Below, in pieces: positions 9,190 to 16,891 of a DNA stretch of 32,438 bases. Below the pieces are notes generated by a model. The model had not been told where the DNA came from. It made no database searches and worked only from the letters and a program-made list of their open reading frames with translations. Each line of letters starts with the position of its first letter. Position 1 is the first letter of the stretch. The stretch is from assembly GCA_017558115.1 (NCBI GenBank), contig JAFYWG010000033.1, positions 1 through 32,438 of the forward strand. Direction: 5' to 3'. A program made the position numbers and the translations under genes. This DNA comes from Alistipes sp. Lineage in GTDB: Bacteria; Bacteroidota; Bacteroidia; Bacteroidales; Rikenellaceae.

Positions 9190-10080
9190 TTAATATAAGT
9201 ATATTTTATTCGACTTCATATTCACAAACTTGTTGACTGCAAAGGCACTAAAGAGCACCGTGATAAGCACACCAACAGCCAAGAGCGAACCCGCGATGAT
9301 GCCCACCTCGCTATAGTCGAGCAGCATAAGACCCTCGGGGGTGTAGCTATCGACACCATAGACAACGCCCACAACCATCGCCGCCGCCACAATGCCCGCG
9401 ACTATACCCTGCTTTAGGGCGCTTGCCAACAAGGGGCGCATGATATACCACTTAGTAGCTCCCACGAGCTTCATGGTGTTGATAAGGTAGCGCTTAGAGT
9501 AGATAGCAAGGCGGATGGTGTTATTCAAAAGCAACAACGAAATGATGAGCAACACGGCCAAGAATGCAACGAGACCTATCGTAACGTAAGACAGGGTGTT
9601 ATGCATGCTTTCGACCACATCTACGGGAGGCACAGCTATATACTCCACACCCTCAACGCTACTCACAGCAGCGACGAAGCTATCTACAGAGGCTCTATCG
9701 GCATACTTTGCGCCGAGCGTGACCTCGTAGCTATCGCGCATAGGGTTCTCGCCAAGCAACAGATCGAGATCTACCTCAAACTGCTCGCGGAAGGCCTCAT
9801 CCTCAAACTTCTCATCCTTAGTCATGTAACGCACATCGACACTCATCTGTGTAGCCTCTATAGCCTCGGTAATTTGCGTCATCTGCTCCTTAGAAAGGTC
9901 ATCGGCAATCTCTACCGACACCACCACACCCGTCTGCAACTCGCGCGTAGCACTAAGCGCGGTGAAGGTTACGTAGCTGACAACGCCAAGCATGAATAGC
10001 ACTAATGCGATGCTGATAGTTGATATGGTATATGAGCGGCGCACCTTGCGGCTCAATCTCTTATCTCTTCCCTCTGCCAT
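9190..10080 (-). CDS. ftsX: Cell division protein FtsX, permease-like
   Basis: 296 residues with the FtsX topology: a cytoplasmic basic N-terminus, TM1 at about 17-40, a periplasmic domain of about 120 residues, then three more helices in the second half (about 168-195, 220-246, 258-283). FtsX pairs with the ATPase FtsE and activates peptidoglycan hydrolases at the septum. ftsE is not in this window, which is common in Bacteroidota where the two genes are unlinked. It lies 5 nt after the YfhO-family gene. Confidence 0.9.
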   Translation of the reverse strand: MAEGRDKRLSRKVRRSYTISTISIALVLFMLGVVSYVTFTALSATRELQTGVVVSVEIADDLSKEQMTQITEAIEATQMSVDVRYMTKDEKFEDEAFREQFEVDLDLLLGENPMRDSYEVTLGAKYADRASVDSFVAAVSSVEGVEYIAVPPVDVVESMHNTLSYVTIGLVAFLAVLLIISLLLLNNTIRLAIYSKRYLINTMKLVGATKWYIMRPLLASALKQGIVAGIVAAAMVVGVVYGVDSYTPEGLMLLDYSEVGIIAGSLLAVGVLITVLFSAFAVNKFVNMKSNKIYLY

Positions 10081-10085
10081 AATGG

Positions 10086-12662
10086 TTACTCTGTTTTACA
10101 TTTTATTGCTCGAATGCGCTTGTATAGCGGAAGGGCAGCCACGGCTACAAGCGACAATATGATAAGCCATGAGGCGATGCCAGTAATTGTGTTCGCCATG
10201 GTCCAGTTGGGGGCTCTAAAGCGCCACTCCACGGTGTGCTCACCCTCGGGGAGAACCATACCGCGAAGGATGTAGTTAACCGAGAAGTAGTCTACCTCCT
10301 TGCCGTCGACGTATGCTGTCCAGCCATCGGGATAGTATATCTCGGAGAATACGCACAACGACTCTGCAGGGGCCGTGTACTCATATTTCAGGTAGTTGGG
10401 AGCATACTCCACCAGCTCTATATCGCCCGTGGCGTCGTAGAACTTCTCCAATCCCTTTACCTCCTCGTTTACCACAGCCGTAGTGGCGAGGTCTACCCCA
10501 CCAATCATATCGAGCTCTTCGGCTGGAGTCTTAACCTCTTCGACATACTCCACAAACCATGCGGGGCCAAACGTGTAGGTCTCATTAGCCTTTTTGTCCT
10601 TAATGATATACTTTGTGTTGAGCATAGCCAATATCTCTGTGTCGCTATCATAGATATATCTTTGGAGCACATCATCATAACGCTGCAACTTAGCACCATG
10701 GTAACCATCCACCGAGCGGTGGAAGTTTGAAGCATGTGTCGTTTTCGCGTGGTCTGCGTCAAATACACGGAAGCCGAGCTCCCTATCTCGCAAAATGTCG
10801 TTATCGGCCTTCGTAGCCACAACCTCCGTAGGTGAAGCAGCACTCCACTTCTCGTCGTTGATATAGCGGTCGTCAACACCTCCAAGGTCACAAACAACTA
10901 AAAGAGTCACCACACCCAACATGCCGAGTGCAATAAAATGCCTCCAGCTACCAAAGTTCTCAGAGAGTATTATATACGCCACAATAGCGATTGCCGTAAC
11001 AGCAACGTAGGCGAGTGAACGGAGAGCATCCCACATAAAGGCATCACTACGCACATCCTCTACAATCAGGCGAAGCTGCTCAACCCAGTATGACTCACCC
11101 AAACTCTCGGTAAAGGCCGTCATGCCATAGTCGGCAATAATGGCCATAATAGCCACGAGCAACACGACAACACCACCAGCAACGCCGAGGGCGATATACT
11201 TCATCTTTGCCGATAGCTCGGTGCTAATCAGGCGCCACAAGGCGATAGCAGCAAACAGAGGCACGCTCCACTCCACAACCACAAGGGCCATAGACACGGT
11301 ACGGAAGTTACTGTAGCCGGGCAATATGTCGTACATAACCTCGTAGAAGCCCATAGCGTTGCTACCCCACGCCAAAAGAAGCATGAAGAGGCTCACAGCC
11401 AACAACCACCAGCGATAGCTATTTGGCGCGAGCACCAAGCCTACGATAGCGAGGAAGATGACCACAGCACCGAGGTAGGTAGGGCCAGCAGTGAGGGGCT
11501 GGTCGCCCCAGTAGTTCGTAGAGGCTGCATATGTGCTATTAGCCTTATTCTGGTATACCCACATGATGTCGTCATAGAGCTGGTCGTCAGTCTCAGCGTA
11601 GTACATGATGTCGTCGTAGGTGATTGTGGGGTCATACTGCTGGTACATTGCCACAACATCGTCCATTGCCGAAGTAAAGATAGCATCCTGCGTAGACTCC
11701 TCGCCGAAGTACTCCGTAACGCGGTCGTCAATATCCATCGAGCTTGAGCCCATATAGTTGGGAACAAGCATATTGAAGCTCTCCGCCTTGCCGTAGCTCC
11801 ACATGGTGTTATACTCAATCTTCTCCTGGCGCGCAGCCTTCGCGTCTACTGTCTCCGAGCCACCACGCGACGTGCTATCCTTATGCTCGAATGCGTAGTA
11901 CAAGGGTGCAAAGTTCGAGCCCACGGCCAAGAGTGCTGCCACGAGCAACATCGCCGTAGCAAGCATATACCTCTTAAAGCGTCGCTCCACTAACGAGAAT
12001 ACAAACTCACTAATCCACAACGCGATACATGCAAAGAGGAAGTAGTAGGTGATCTGCGGATGGTTAGCACCGAGCTCCAACGAGCCGAACAATGCCGCAA
12101 GAGCAGAACCCACCCACACATTCTTGCGCAAGGCATACCACACAGCACCCACCAAAGGTGGAGCATAGACCAAGGCCCACATCTTGGTGATGTGTCCCGC
12201 GTCGATGATTAGGAAGAAGTATGTCGAGAGGCCATATGCCAAACCCGCAATGATACCTATCCAGGGGTTTACACCCATGAGCACCACCGCCACCATCATG
12301 AATATCATGGCGAAGAGTATCATATTCATGGGGTCGCCAAAGATCTTGGCTACGCCACTTGCCGACTGCTTAACATCCTGCGTGGGGTACTCCACATCGA
12401 TCATATATGCTGGCATACCCGAAAACATAGCACCCGTCCACTGGGGATCCTCGCCCGTAGCCTCGCGGTGGGCACGAATATCTGCCGACATGCCCGAGTA
12501 CTGCGCTATATCGTTTTGACCCAACGACTTGCCCTCGAACTGAGGAGCGAAGAATGTGTAGCTCACACACCAGAAGATGACAAAGCCAACAACCCATGGT
12601 AGGAGCTTATGCAACCACCACTTAAAGCCACAGCGCTCTATATTATCTCCAAAAAAATTCAT
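10086..12662 (-). CDS. YfhO family multi-spanning membrane protein
   Basis: About 858 residues. Many hydrophobic helices occupy the first two thirds; the start region has WWLHKLLPWVVGFVIFWCVSY as the first membrane span. A large extracytoplasmic portion is followed by a C-terminal beta-rich part with the pattern GWTAYVDGKEVDY and LPEGEHTVEWRF, then a last helix before a basic tail. This is the layout of the YfhO family (GT-C-like fold), linked in Gram-positives to glycosylation of lipoteichoic acid; the substrate here is unknown. The frame is open 24 codons further upstream, but the ATG at 12662 gives a natural N-terminus and lies downstream of the predicted promoter. It is the first gene of the eight-gene run. 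Confidence 0.85.
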   Translation of the reverse strand: MNFFGDNIERCGFKWWLHKLLPWVVGFVIFWCVSYTFFAPQFEGKSLGQNDIAQYSGMSADIRAHREATGEDPQWTGAMFSGMPAYMIDVEYPTQDVKQSASGVAKIFGDPMNMILFAMIFMMVAVVLMGVNPWIGIIAGLAYGLSTYFFLIIDAGHITKMWALVYAPPLVGAVWYALRKNVWVGSALAALFGSLELGANHPQITYYFLFACIALWISEFVFSLVERRFKRYMLATAMLLVAALLAVGSNFAPLYYAFEHKDSTSRGGSETVDAKAARQEKIEYNTMWSYGKAESFNMLVPNYMGSSSMDIDDRVTEYFGEESTQDAIFTSAMDDVVAMYQQYDPTITYDDIMYYAETDDQLYDDIMWVYQNKANSTYAASTNYWGDQPLTAGPTYLGAVVIFLAIVGLVLAPNSYRWWLLAVSLFMLLLAWGSNAMGFYEVMYDILPGYSNFRTVSMALVVVEWSVPLFAAIALWRLISTELSAKMKYIALGVAGGVVVLLVAIMAIIADYGMTAFTESLGESYWVEQLRLIVEDVRSDAFMWDALRSLAYVAVTAIAIVAYIILSENFGSWRHFIALGMLGVVTLLVVCDLGGVDDRYINDEKWSAASPTEVVATKADNDILRDRELGFRVFDADHAKTTHASNFHRSVDGYHGAKLQRYDDVLQRYIYDSDTEILAMLNTKYIIKDKKANETYTFGPAWFVEYVEEVKTPAEELDMIGGVDLATTAVVNEEVKGLEKFYDATGDIELVEYAPNYLKYEYTAPAESLCVFSEIYYPDGWTAYVDGKEVDYFSVNYILRGMVLPEGEHTVEWRFRAPNWTMANTITGIASWLIILSLVAVAALPLYKRIRAIKCKTE

Positions 12663-12704
12663 AGTCCTAAGCCTCTGTAGGTTATAACAAAGTAATAAAT
12701 CGCC

Positions 12705-12735
12705 CAAAGTTACGAAAAAAAGTGCGTTTTTCAAT
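12705..12735 (-). promoter_or_regulatory. Promoter of the YfhO-ftsX-uppP-truB-queA run
   Basis: On the minus strand TAACTTTG (12705-12712) matches the Bacteroidota -7 box TAnnTTTG. A TTG (12732-12734) lies 19 nt upstream at the expected -33 position. Transcription would start about 35-40 nt before the ATG at 12662. Confidence 0.65.
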
Positions 12736-12756
12736 CCTTTCTCATAAAAAAATCAC

Positions 12757-12764
12757 TATCTTTG
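12757..12764 (+). promoter_or_regulatory. -7 promoter box of the polyprenyl synthase gene
   Basis: TATCTTTG matches TAnnTTTG and lies 25 nt before the ATG at 12790. The -33 position is only T-rich, not a clear TTTG. It is back to back with the minus-strand promoter at 12705-12735, so the two units diverge from one short region. Confidence 0.55.
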
Positions 12765-12789
12765 CCTAATACTTTGACCCTATATTAGT

Positions 12790-13791
12790 ATGATTACAAT
12801 TAACGACATACGCCGACCTATCAGCGCAGACCTCGAAGCATTCGACAAGTTCGTTGCCGACAACTTCAACGCGGAGGGCGAGATGCTCCAGGAGATGCTA
12901 ACCTACGCACTATCATCGCGTGGCAAGGGCATACGCCCCATACTCACCATGCTCTCGGGTCTGACGTGCACAGCCGCACCATACCGCCCCGACGAACGCA
13001 ACTGCACAAAGCGCACATACCTCGCGGCACTGATGATGGAGATGATACACACAGCATCGCTCATCCACGACGACGTGCTCGACTCGGCAGACGAGCGACG
13101 TGGCAAGCCCTCGGTGAATGCTAAGTGGCAGAGCAACCTCGCCATCATCCTCGGCGACTACATCCTTGCCCGCACAATGTCTATCGGCATGGCATCGGCG
13201 CAGTACGACATAGTGTCGTACGTAGGCTCGGCAATGGCGGCACTATGTGAGGGCGAAGTACTTCAGAGCCAGCATGCTAAGAGCCTCGATACCACACGCG
13301 AGGACTACTTCACCATCATCTACCAGAAGACGGCAAGCCTCCTTGGCGTATGTGCCGCATTGGGTGCCCTCTCGCTCGGTGCACAACGCGAAGATATCGA
13401 CCGCATGCGTAAGTTTGGCGAGGCAATAGGCATAGCCTTCCAGATTCAGGACGACATCCTCGACTACAACCGCGCGAATAACACCGGCAAGCCCGTGAAC
13501 AACGACCTCCGCGAGCATAAGATTACCCTTCCACTCATCGAGGTTATGGAGCGCAAAACAGAGCAGGAGCAGAAAGCAATAATCGCACTCATAGAGCGTT
13601 GTGACAAGGATGACGCGGCACTCGACACGCTGCACGCCATGGTACACGACGAGGGTGGTATAGAGCGCGCTACGGAGACAATGCAGGCATACCTATCACG
13701 CGCTTTGCACCTCGTTTCAAAGTATGAGGACACACCCTACCGCAAGGCCCTTATCGACCTCTGCACCTTCGTTGCCGAGCGCGATAAATAA
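12790..13791 (+). CDS. Polyprenyl diphosphate synthase (trans-isoprenyl)
   Basis: 333 residues. Builds long-chain all-trans polyprenyl diphosphate from isopentenyl units, likely the side chain of menaquinone. The first aspartate-rich motif DDVLD is at 94-98, followed by ADERRGKPS; GKGIRP at 45-50 binds the isopentenyl substrate; the second motif DDILD is at 221-225 in FQIQDDILDYN. The chain-length residues before the first motif are small or medium (HTASLIH), which fits a long product, but the exact length cannot be read. It heads a plus-strand pair with a sugar transporter, 50 nt apart, with no obvious shared function. Confidence 0.92.
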   Translation: MITINDIRRPISADLEAFDKFVADNFNAEGEMLQEMLTYALSSRGKGIRPILTMLSGLTCTAAPYRPDERNCTKRTYLAALMMEMIHTASLIHDDVLDSADERRGKPSVNAKWQSNLAIILGDYILARTMSIGMASAQYDIVSYVGSAMAALCEGEVLQSQHAKSLDTTREDYFTIIYQKTASLLGVCAALGALSLGAQREDIDRMRKFGEAIGIAFQIQDDILDYNRANNTGKPVNNDLREHKITLPLIEVMERKTEQEQKAIIALIERCDKDDAALDTLHAMVHDEGGIERATETMQAYLSRALHLVSKYEDTPYRKALIDLCTFVAERDK

Positions 13792-13841
13792 CTCCACGCA
13801 CCAACCTAAATAGCTGAATAACAATCTAACAAAATAAAACC

Positions 13842-15164
13842 ATGAGTACACAAAAAAAGAGTAATGTATTGGCTATCATCGTGATGATTCTGCTCTTCGG
13901 AATGATCTCGTTCGTAACCAATCTCGCATCGCCCATGGGTGATGTCCTTAAGAATCAGTTTGACGTAGCTAACTGGATGGGTACACTTGGCGTATTCGCA
14001 AACTTTATTGCTTACGCTTGTATGGGTATCCCTGCAGGTAATCTCCTTCAGAAGCGCGGCTACAAGTTCACCGCTTTGGCTGCCGTTGCCGTAGGTTTCA
14101 CTGGTGTTGGTGTGCAGACCATTGCCGGCCTTTTGGATGGCAACCTCGCATTCGGCGTATATCTCCTCGGTGCCTTTATCGCCGGCTTCTCAATGTGTAT
14201 GCTTAACATCGTTGTTAACCCCATGTTGAACAAGCTCGCTGGCGGTGGTAACCGCGGTAATCAGCTCTTGCAGGTGGGTGGCTCGTTCAATTCATTCATG
14301 GGTACTGCCGTAATCTTCCTCACTGGTATCTTTGTGCCTAGCATCACCAACGCCGAGATCAAGCAGGTATTCCCCTTGATGTTCATCGCATTGGCAATCT
14401 TCGCCCTCGCATTCGTAGTTATCATCTTTACTAACGTACCAGAGAATGAGCGCGTTGAGAAGATAGCATCAACCAAGGATGAGTCAAAGATTGGTCCTTT
14501 GTCATTCCGTCACTTCGTATTGGGCGCTGTCGCAATCTTCATATATGTAGGTGTAGAGGTAGGTATCCCCAACGTATTGCAAAAGTGGCTACAGAATGGT
14601 GGTCTAGAGTTCGATACATGCCCCATCTGCGGCAATGCAATGGGCAATGCCGAGAGTATCGCTGCAACTGTTGCTGCAACCTACTGGTTGCTGATGTTCT
14701 TCGGCCGCTTGGCAGGTGCAGCACTTGGTGCAAAGTTCTCGGCGAAGGCTATGCTTACTGCAGTATCACTCCTCGGTCTTGCATTGGTTGGTGGCGCAAT
14801 GATTCTCGACCCTACAAACACTGTTAACCTACCCGTCTTCAAGGGTACAGAGGGCTTCGGCATGGCAGAGGTACCTGTAAATGCAGCGTTGTTGGTATTG
14901 TGCGGTCTCTGCACATCAGTCATGTGGGGTGGCATATTCAACCTCGCTGTCGAGGGCTTAGGCAAGTATACTGAGCGTGGTGCTGGTATCTTCATGGCTA
15001 TGGTTTGCGGTGGTGGTATCTTGCCATTGCTTCAGAACGTCATCGTAGACTGGACAGATAGCTACTTGACCAGCTACTGGGTAATTGTTGCAGGTCTTGC
15101 ATACTTGCTCTTCTACGCATTGGTAGGCTCGAAGAATGTTAATAAGAATATCAAGACCGAGTAA
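13842..15164 (+). CDS. FHS-family MFS transporter (sugar/proton symporter type)
   Basis: 440 residues with about 12 hydrophobic helices. The N-terminal pattern (FVTNLASPMGDVLKNQF) and the segment NPMLNKLAGGGNRGNQLLQ are typical of the FucP/glucose-galactose (FHS) branch. It likely imports a hexose or deoxyhexose across the inner membrane; the substrate cannot be told. An unusual loop after the seventh helix carries a cysteine pair, CPIC at 260-263, followed by GNAMGNAES. No promoter box was seen in the 50 nt after the polyprenyl synthase, so cotranscription is possible. A clear terminator follows at 15189. Confidence 0.85.
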   Translation: MSTQKKSNVLAIIVMILLFGMISFVTNLASPMGDVLKNQFDVANWMGTLGVFANFIAYACMGIPAGNLLQKRGYKFTALAAVAVGFTGVGVQTIAGLLDGNLAFGVYLLGAFIAGFSMCMLNIVVNPMLNKLAGGGNRGNQLLQVGGSFNSFMGTAVIFLTGIFVPSITNAEIKQVFPLMFIALAIFALAFVVIIFTNVPENERVEKIASTKDESKIGPLSFRHFVLGAVAIFIYVGVEVGIPNVLQKWLQNGGLEFDTCPICGNAMGNAESIAATVAATYWLLMFFGRLAGAALGAKFSAKAMLTAVSLLGLALVGGAMILDPTNTVNLPVFKGTEGFGMAEVPVNAALLVLCGLCTSVMWGGIFNLAVEGLGKYTERGAGIFMAMVCGGGILPLLQNVIVDWTDSYLTSYWVIVAGLAYLLFYALVGSKNVNKNIKTE

Positions 15165-15188
15165 TCGGATAATCTACTGATAGAGAGA

Positions 15189-15218
15189 GGCTGTTGCTTG
15201 GCGCAACAGCCTTTTTTT
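15189..15218 (+). terminator. Intrinsic terminator of the FHS transporter gene
   Basis: GGCTGTTGC (15189-15197) pairs perfectly with GCAACAGCC (15203-15211) around a 5-nt loop, followed by seven T. It lies 24 nt after the stop codon. It is also the first part of the composite intergenic module. Confidence 0.93.
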
Positions 15219-15243
15219 GTTGACTTCAAAGAGAGATAGCAAA

Positions 15244-15340
15244 GGGACTAAAGGGAGATAAGTGAATTTAGGGTGGTTAGAGAGCTTAGGGATTCCACAG
15301 AGTTATCAGCAACCTTAAACTCATCAAACTCCCTAAACAA
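15244..15340. repeat. Inverted arrays of degenerate 9-bp units, copy 1
   Basis: The left arm (about 15244-15295) reads as successive 9-mers such as GAATTTAGG, GTGGTTAGA and GAGCTTAGG. The right arm (about 15312-15340) has the reverse-complement type: CCTTAAACT, CATCAAACT, CCCTAAACA. The two arms can pair across a short middle segment. The region holds no gene. The same pattern recurs at 26873-26987 and, with arms far apart, at 21270-21306 and 21703-21740. Confidence 0.65.
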
Positions 15341-15363
15341 CAACTTTCATTAGTCCCACGACC

Positions 15364-15480
15364 AATTTCTTGTCAGAAGGGCGCCGAGTGCAACACTCGG
15401 CGAAAAAGGCGACGATGGGTAGTACTTGACGTACGTTCCATTGTCGCCTTTTTAGTTAGGGTTAGCAATCGACCCCTTAT
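15364..15480. repeat. Box plus double-hairpin repeat element, copy A
   Basis: A palindromic box AATTTCTTGTCAGAAG (15364-15379) is followed by a perfect 9-bp hairpin, CGCCGAGTG (15382-15390) with CACTCGGCG (15394-15402). Then comes a 16-bp hairpin, AAAAAGGCGACGATGG (15403-15418) with CCATTGTCGCCTTTTT (15438-15453), with one wobble and a loop containing GTAGTACTTGACGTACG. T-runs on both sides make it a bidirectional terminator between the transporter and dksA-like genes. It shares box, stem and loop words with the element at 27022-27186. Confidence 0.75.
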
Positions 15481-15489
15481 CACAAGAGA

Positions 15490-15864
15490 TTATTTTCTTG
15501 CGTTTTTGGCCTCGATACACTCCGTTGCATGAGGTACACGAAGCAAGCGCTCACGAGGTATGAGCTTGCCTGTGGTCTTGCAAACGCCATATGTCTTGTT
15601 CTTGATGCGCACGAGAGCCATCTCGAGGTTGCGGATGAACTTAGCCTGACGCTGTGCGAGTGAGCCATACTCCTCACGCGAAAGCGTTGTAGCACCCTCC
15701 TCCATCACCTTGAAGGTGGGGGATGAGTCCTCGGTGTCGTTCTCGTTGCTTGTAGCGGTACGCAACATATCGTAGTCGGCGCGTGCTGACGCCAATTTCT
15801 GCTCTATCAATAGACGGAACTCCTCAAGTTCTGCATCGTTATAACGTGTCTTCTCCTCAGCCAT
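15490..15864 (-). CDS. DksA/TraR-family protein with reduced zinc finger
   Basis: 124 residues. A helical N-terminal part (coiled-coil character at about 8-35 and 60-90) precedes the C-terminal motif YGVCKTTGKLIPRERLLRVPHATECIEAK. Of the four zinc cysteines in the CxxC...CxxC consensus only Cys95 and Cys116 remain; the partners are Thr98 and Ala119. Such loss is common in Bacteroidota members. DksA proteins bind the RNA polymerase secondary channel and adjust transcription in stress; whether this one does is inferred. The frame is open 59 codons further upstream, but the ATG at 15864 starts the family homology (MAEEKTRYNDAELEEFR) and follows a promoter. Confidence 0.88.
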   Translation of the reverse strand: MAEEKTRYNDAELEEFRLLIEQKLASARADYDMLRTATSNENDTEDSSPTFKVMEEGATTLSREEYGSLAQRQAKFIRNLEMALVRIKNKTYGVCKTTGKLIPRERLLRVPHATECIEAKNARK

Positions 15865-15903
15865 AATCGTATATTTTAGTACGGTTATCAATCTTATAAT
15901 AAG

Positions 15904-15935
15904 CGAAGTTAAGCAAAAATTGTGAAACGTGCAAA
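15904..15935 (-). promoter_or_regulatory. Promoter of the dksA-like gene
   Basis: On the minus strand, TTTG (15932-15935), a 20-nt spacer, then TAACTTCG (15904-15911), one base off the TAnnTTTG consensus. It supports the start at 15864 and excludes the longer upstream reading frame, which would begin ahead of the promoter. Confidence 0.6.
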
Positions 15936-16004
15936 TATCTTTAGTAAAAAACACTAAATTAATATACAAACAGCATAAAAAAAACAATATTCCCACCCAA
16001 TATA

Positions 16005-16036
16005 TTGTATTAATAAAAATAATAATATTAACTTTG
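16005..16036 (+). promoter_or_regulatory. Promoter of the YD-repeat protein gene
   Basis: TTG (16005-16007), 21 nt, then TAACTTTG (16029-16036), matching the Bacteroidota consensus. The expected start of transcription is about 15 nt before the ATG at 16059. The whole 15865-16058 region is very AT-rich. Confidence 0.6.
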
Positions 16037-16058
16037 TTCAAACAAATTGTAATCTGTT

Positions 16059-16775
16059 ATGAAAAAGTTTATTACGCTATTGGTTCTTATAGTAGTTTCG
16101 TTTGCTGCTATGGGTCAGGAGAATCAAAATTCACGCAATGGCTGGGCTGACCACGCAACATTTTTTTTTCAACCTGTGCTAAAGGGTGATATAAGCAAGA
16201 TCATTGTCACTCACCAAGAGAGTCCTATATATATTGTTGCCATCTATGAGTTTAATACTCAAGGAGATGTCGTGTCAACGAAATACTATACGATTAATGG
16301 AGTTCTTGTCACTAGTATAGAGTATAGCTACGATTATGATAAGGGCGAAGTTTGCGAGAGGCGTTATGATAGAGGAGAGCTTACCAATGAATATACAGTA
16401 CGTATTGCAGATACCCAATCCGAATGGGCAGGTTTTGAATTTGAAGATAATTCAGAGTATACGTATGATGCCCAAGGACGTGTTGTAGAGCGACTCCAGA
16501 AGTTTAACAAAACTACATGCAGAACAATTTATGAGTATGATGCCCAAGGACGTGTTGTAGAGAAACTCGAGAAGTTTAACAAAACTACACGCAGAACAAT
16601 TTATGAGTATGATGCTAAGGGAAATAAGTCTAAGATAACTATCGAGGAGACAGACAAGCCCACTCAGCTGCAAGAGTTTATATATGATGATTGTGGCAAT
16701 GTTGTTGAATTGAATCTGCAGCCAGGCAACCACTACGAGGAGTCACACACAAAATACGATATAATCTATCGCTAA
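16059..16775 (+). CDS. Small secreted YD-repeat-like protein, hypothetical
   Basis: 238 residues with a signal peptide (MKKFITLLVLIVVSFAAMGQ), so it is exported. The middle and end contain repeats of the pattern YEYDAQGRVVE, similar to YD/RHS-type beta repeats. Two copies of a 24-residue unit (72 bp each, 16464-16535 and 16536-16607) are almost identical, and a diverged third unit follows (YDAKGNKSK), then YDDCGNVVEL. No catalytic domain is seen. The base composition is clearly more AT-rich than its neighbours, and the gene opposes the flanking minus-strand dksA and ileS, so recent acquisition or fast evolution is likely. The function is unknown. Confidence 0.75.
   Translation: MKKFITLLVLIVVSFAAMGQENQNSRNGWADHATFFFQPVLKGDISKIIVTHQESPIYIVAIYEFNTQGDVVSTKYYTINGVLVTSIEYSYDYDKGEVCERRYDRGELTNEYTVRIADTQSEWAGFEFEDNSEYTYDAQGRVVERLQKFNKTTCRTIYEYDAQGRVVEKLEKFNKTTRRTIYEYDAKGNKSKITIEETDKPTQLQEFIYDDCGNVVELNLQPGNHYEESHTKYDIIYR
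16464..16607 (+). repeat. Tandem 72-bp duplication inside the YD-repeat gene
   Basis: Two 72-bp units starting TATGATGCCCAAGGACGTG (16464 and 16536) differ at only a few bases, and TATGATGCTAAGG at 16608 begins a diverged third. The length is a multiple of three, so unit gain or loss keeps the frame. Confidence 0.9.
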
Positions 16776-16813
16776 TAATGTGGTGCAAGCGATAGTTGTA
16801 ATAGCAAAAGGAA

Positions 16814-16851
16814 AAAGCCCTGAATGGATTACAATTTCCATTCAGGGCTTT
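16814..16851. terminator. Bidirectional terminator between YD-repeat gene and ileS
   Basis: AAAGCCCTGAATGGA (16814-16828) pairs perfectly with TCCATTCAGGGCTTT (16837-16851) around an 8-nt loop. T-rich stretches follow on the minus strand (CTTTTTCCTTTT) and weakly on the plus strand. It separates the two convergent genes. Confidence 0.9.
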
Positions 16852-16891
16852 GATTTAGGGGTAGTGGGGACACTACCCTATTGCATAGCTA

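Noticed and set aside
15382-15453. Insertion sequence or MITE with terminal inverted repeats and target duplication
   Set aside because: Hairpins and repeats are present but no transposase and no convincing flanking direct repeats were seen; treated as an intergenic repeat module.
15865-16041. N-terminal extension of the dksA-like protein
   Set aside because: The region contains the promoter boxes and is AT-rich non-coding DNA; homology starts at the ATG at 15864.
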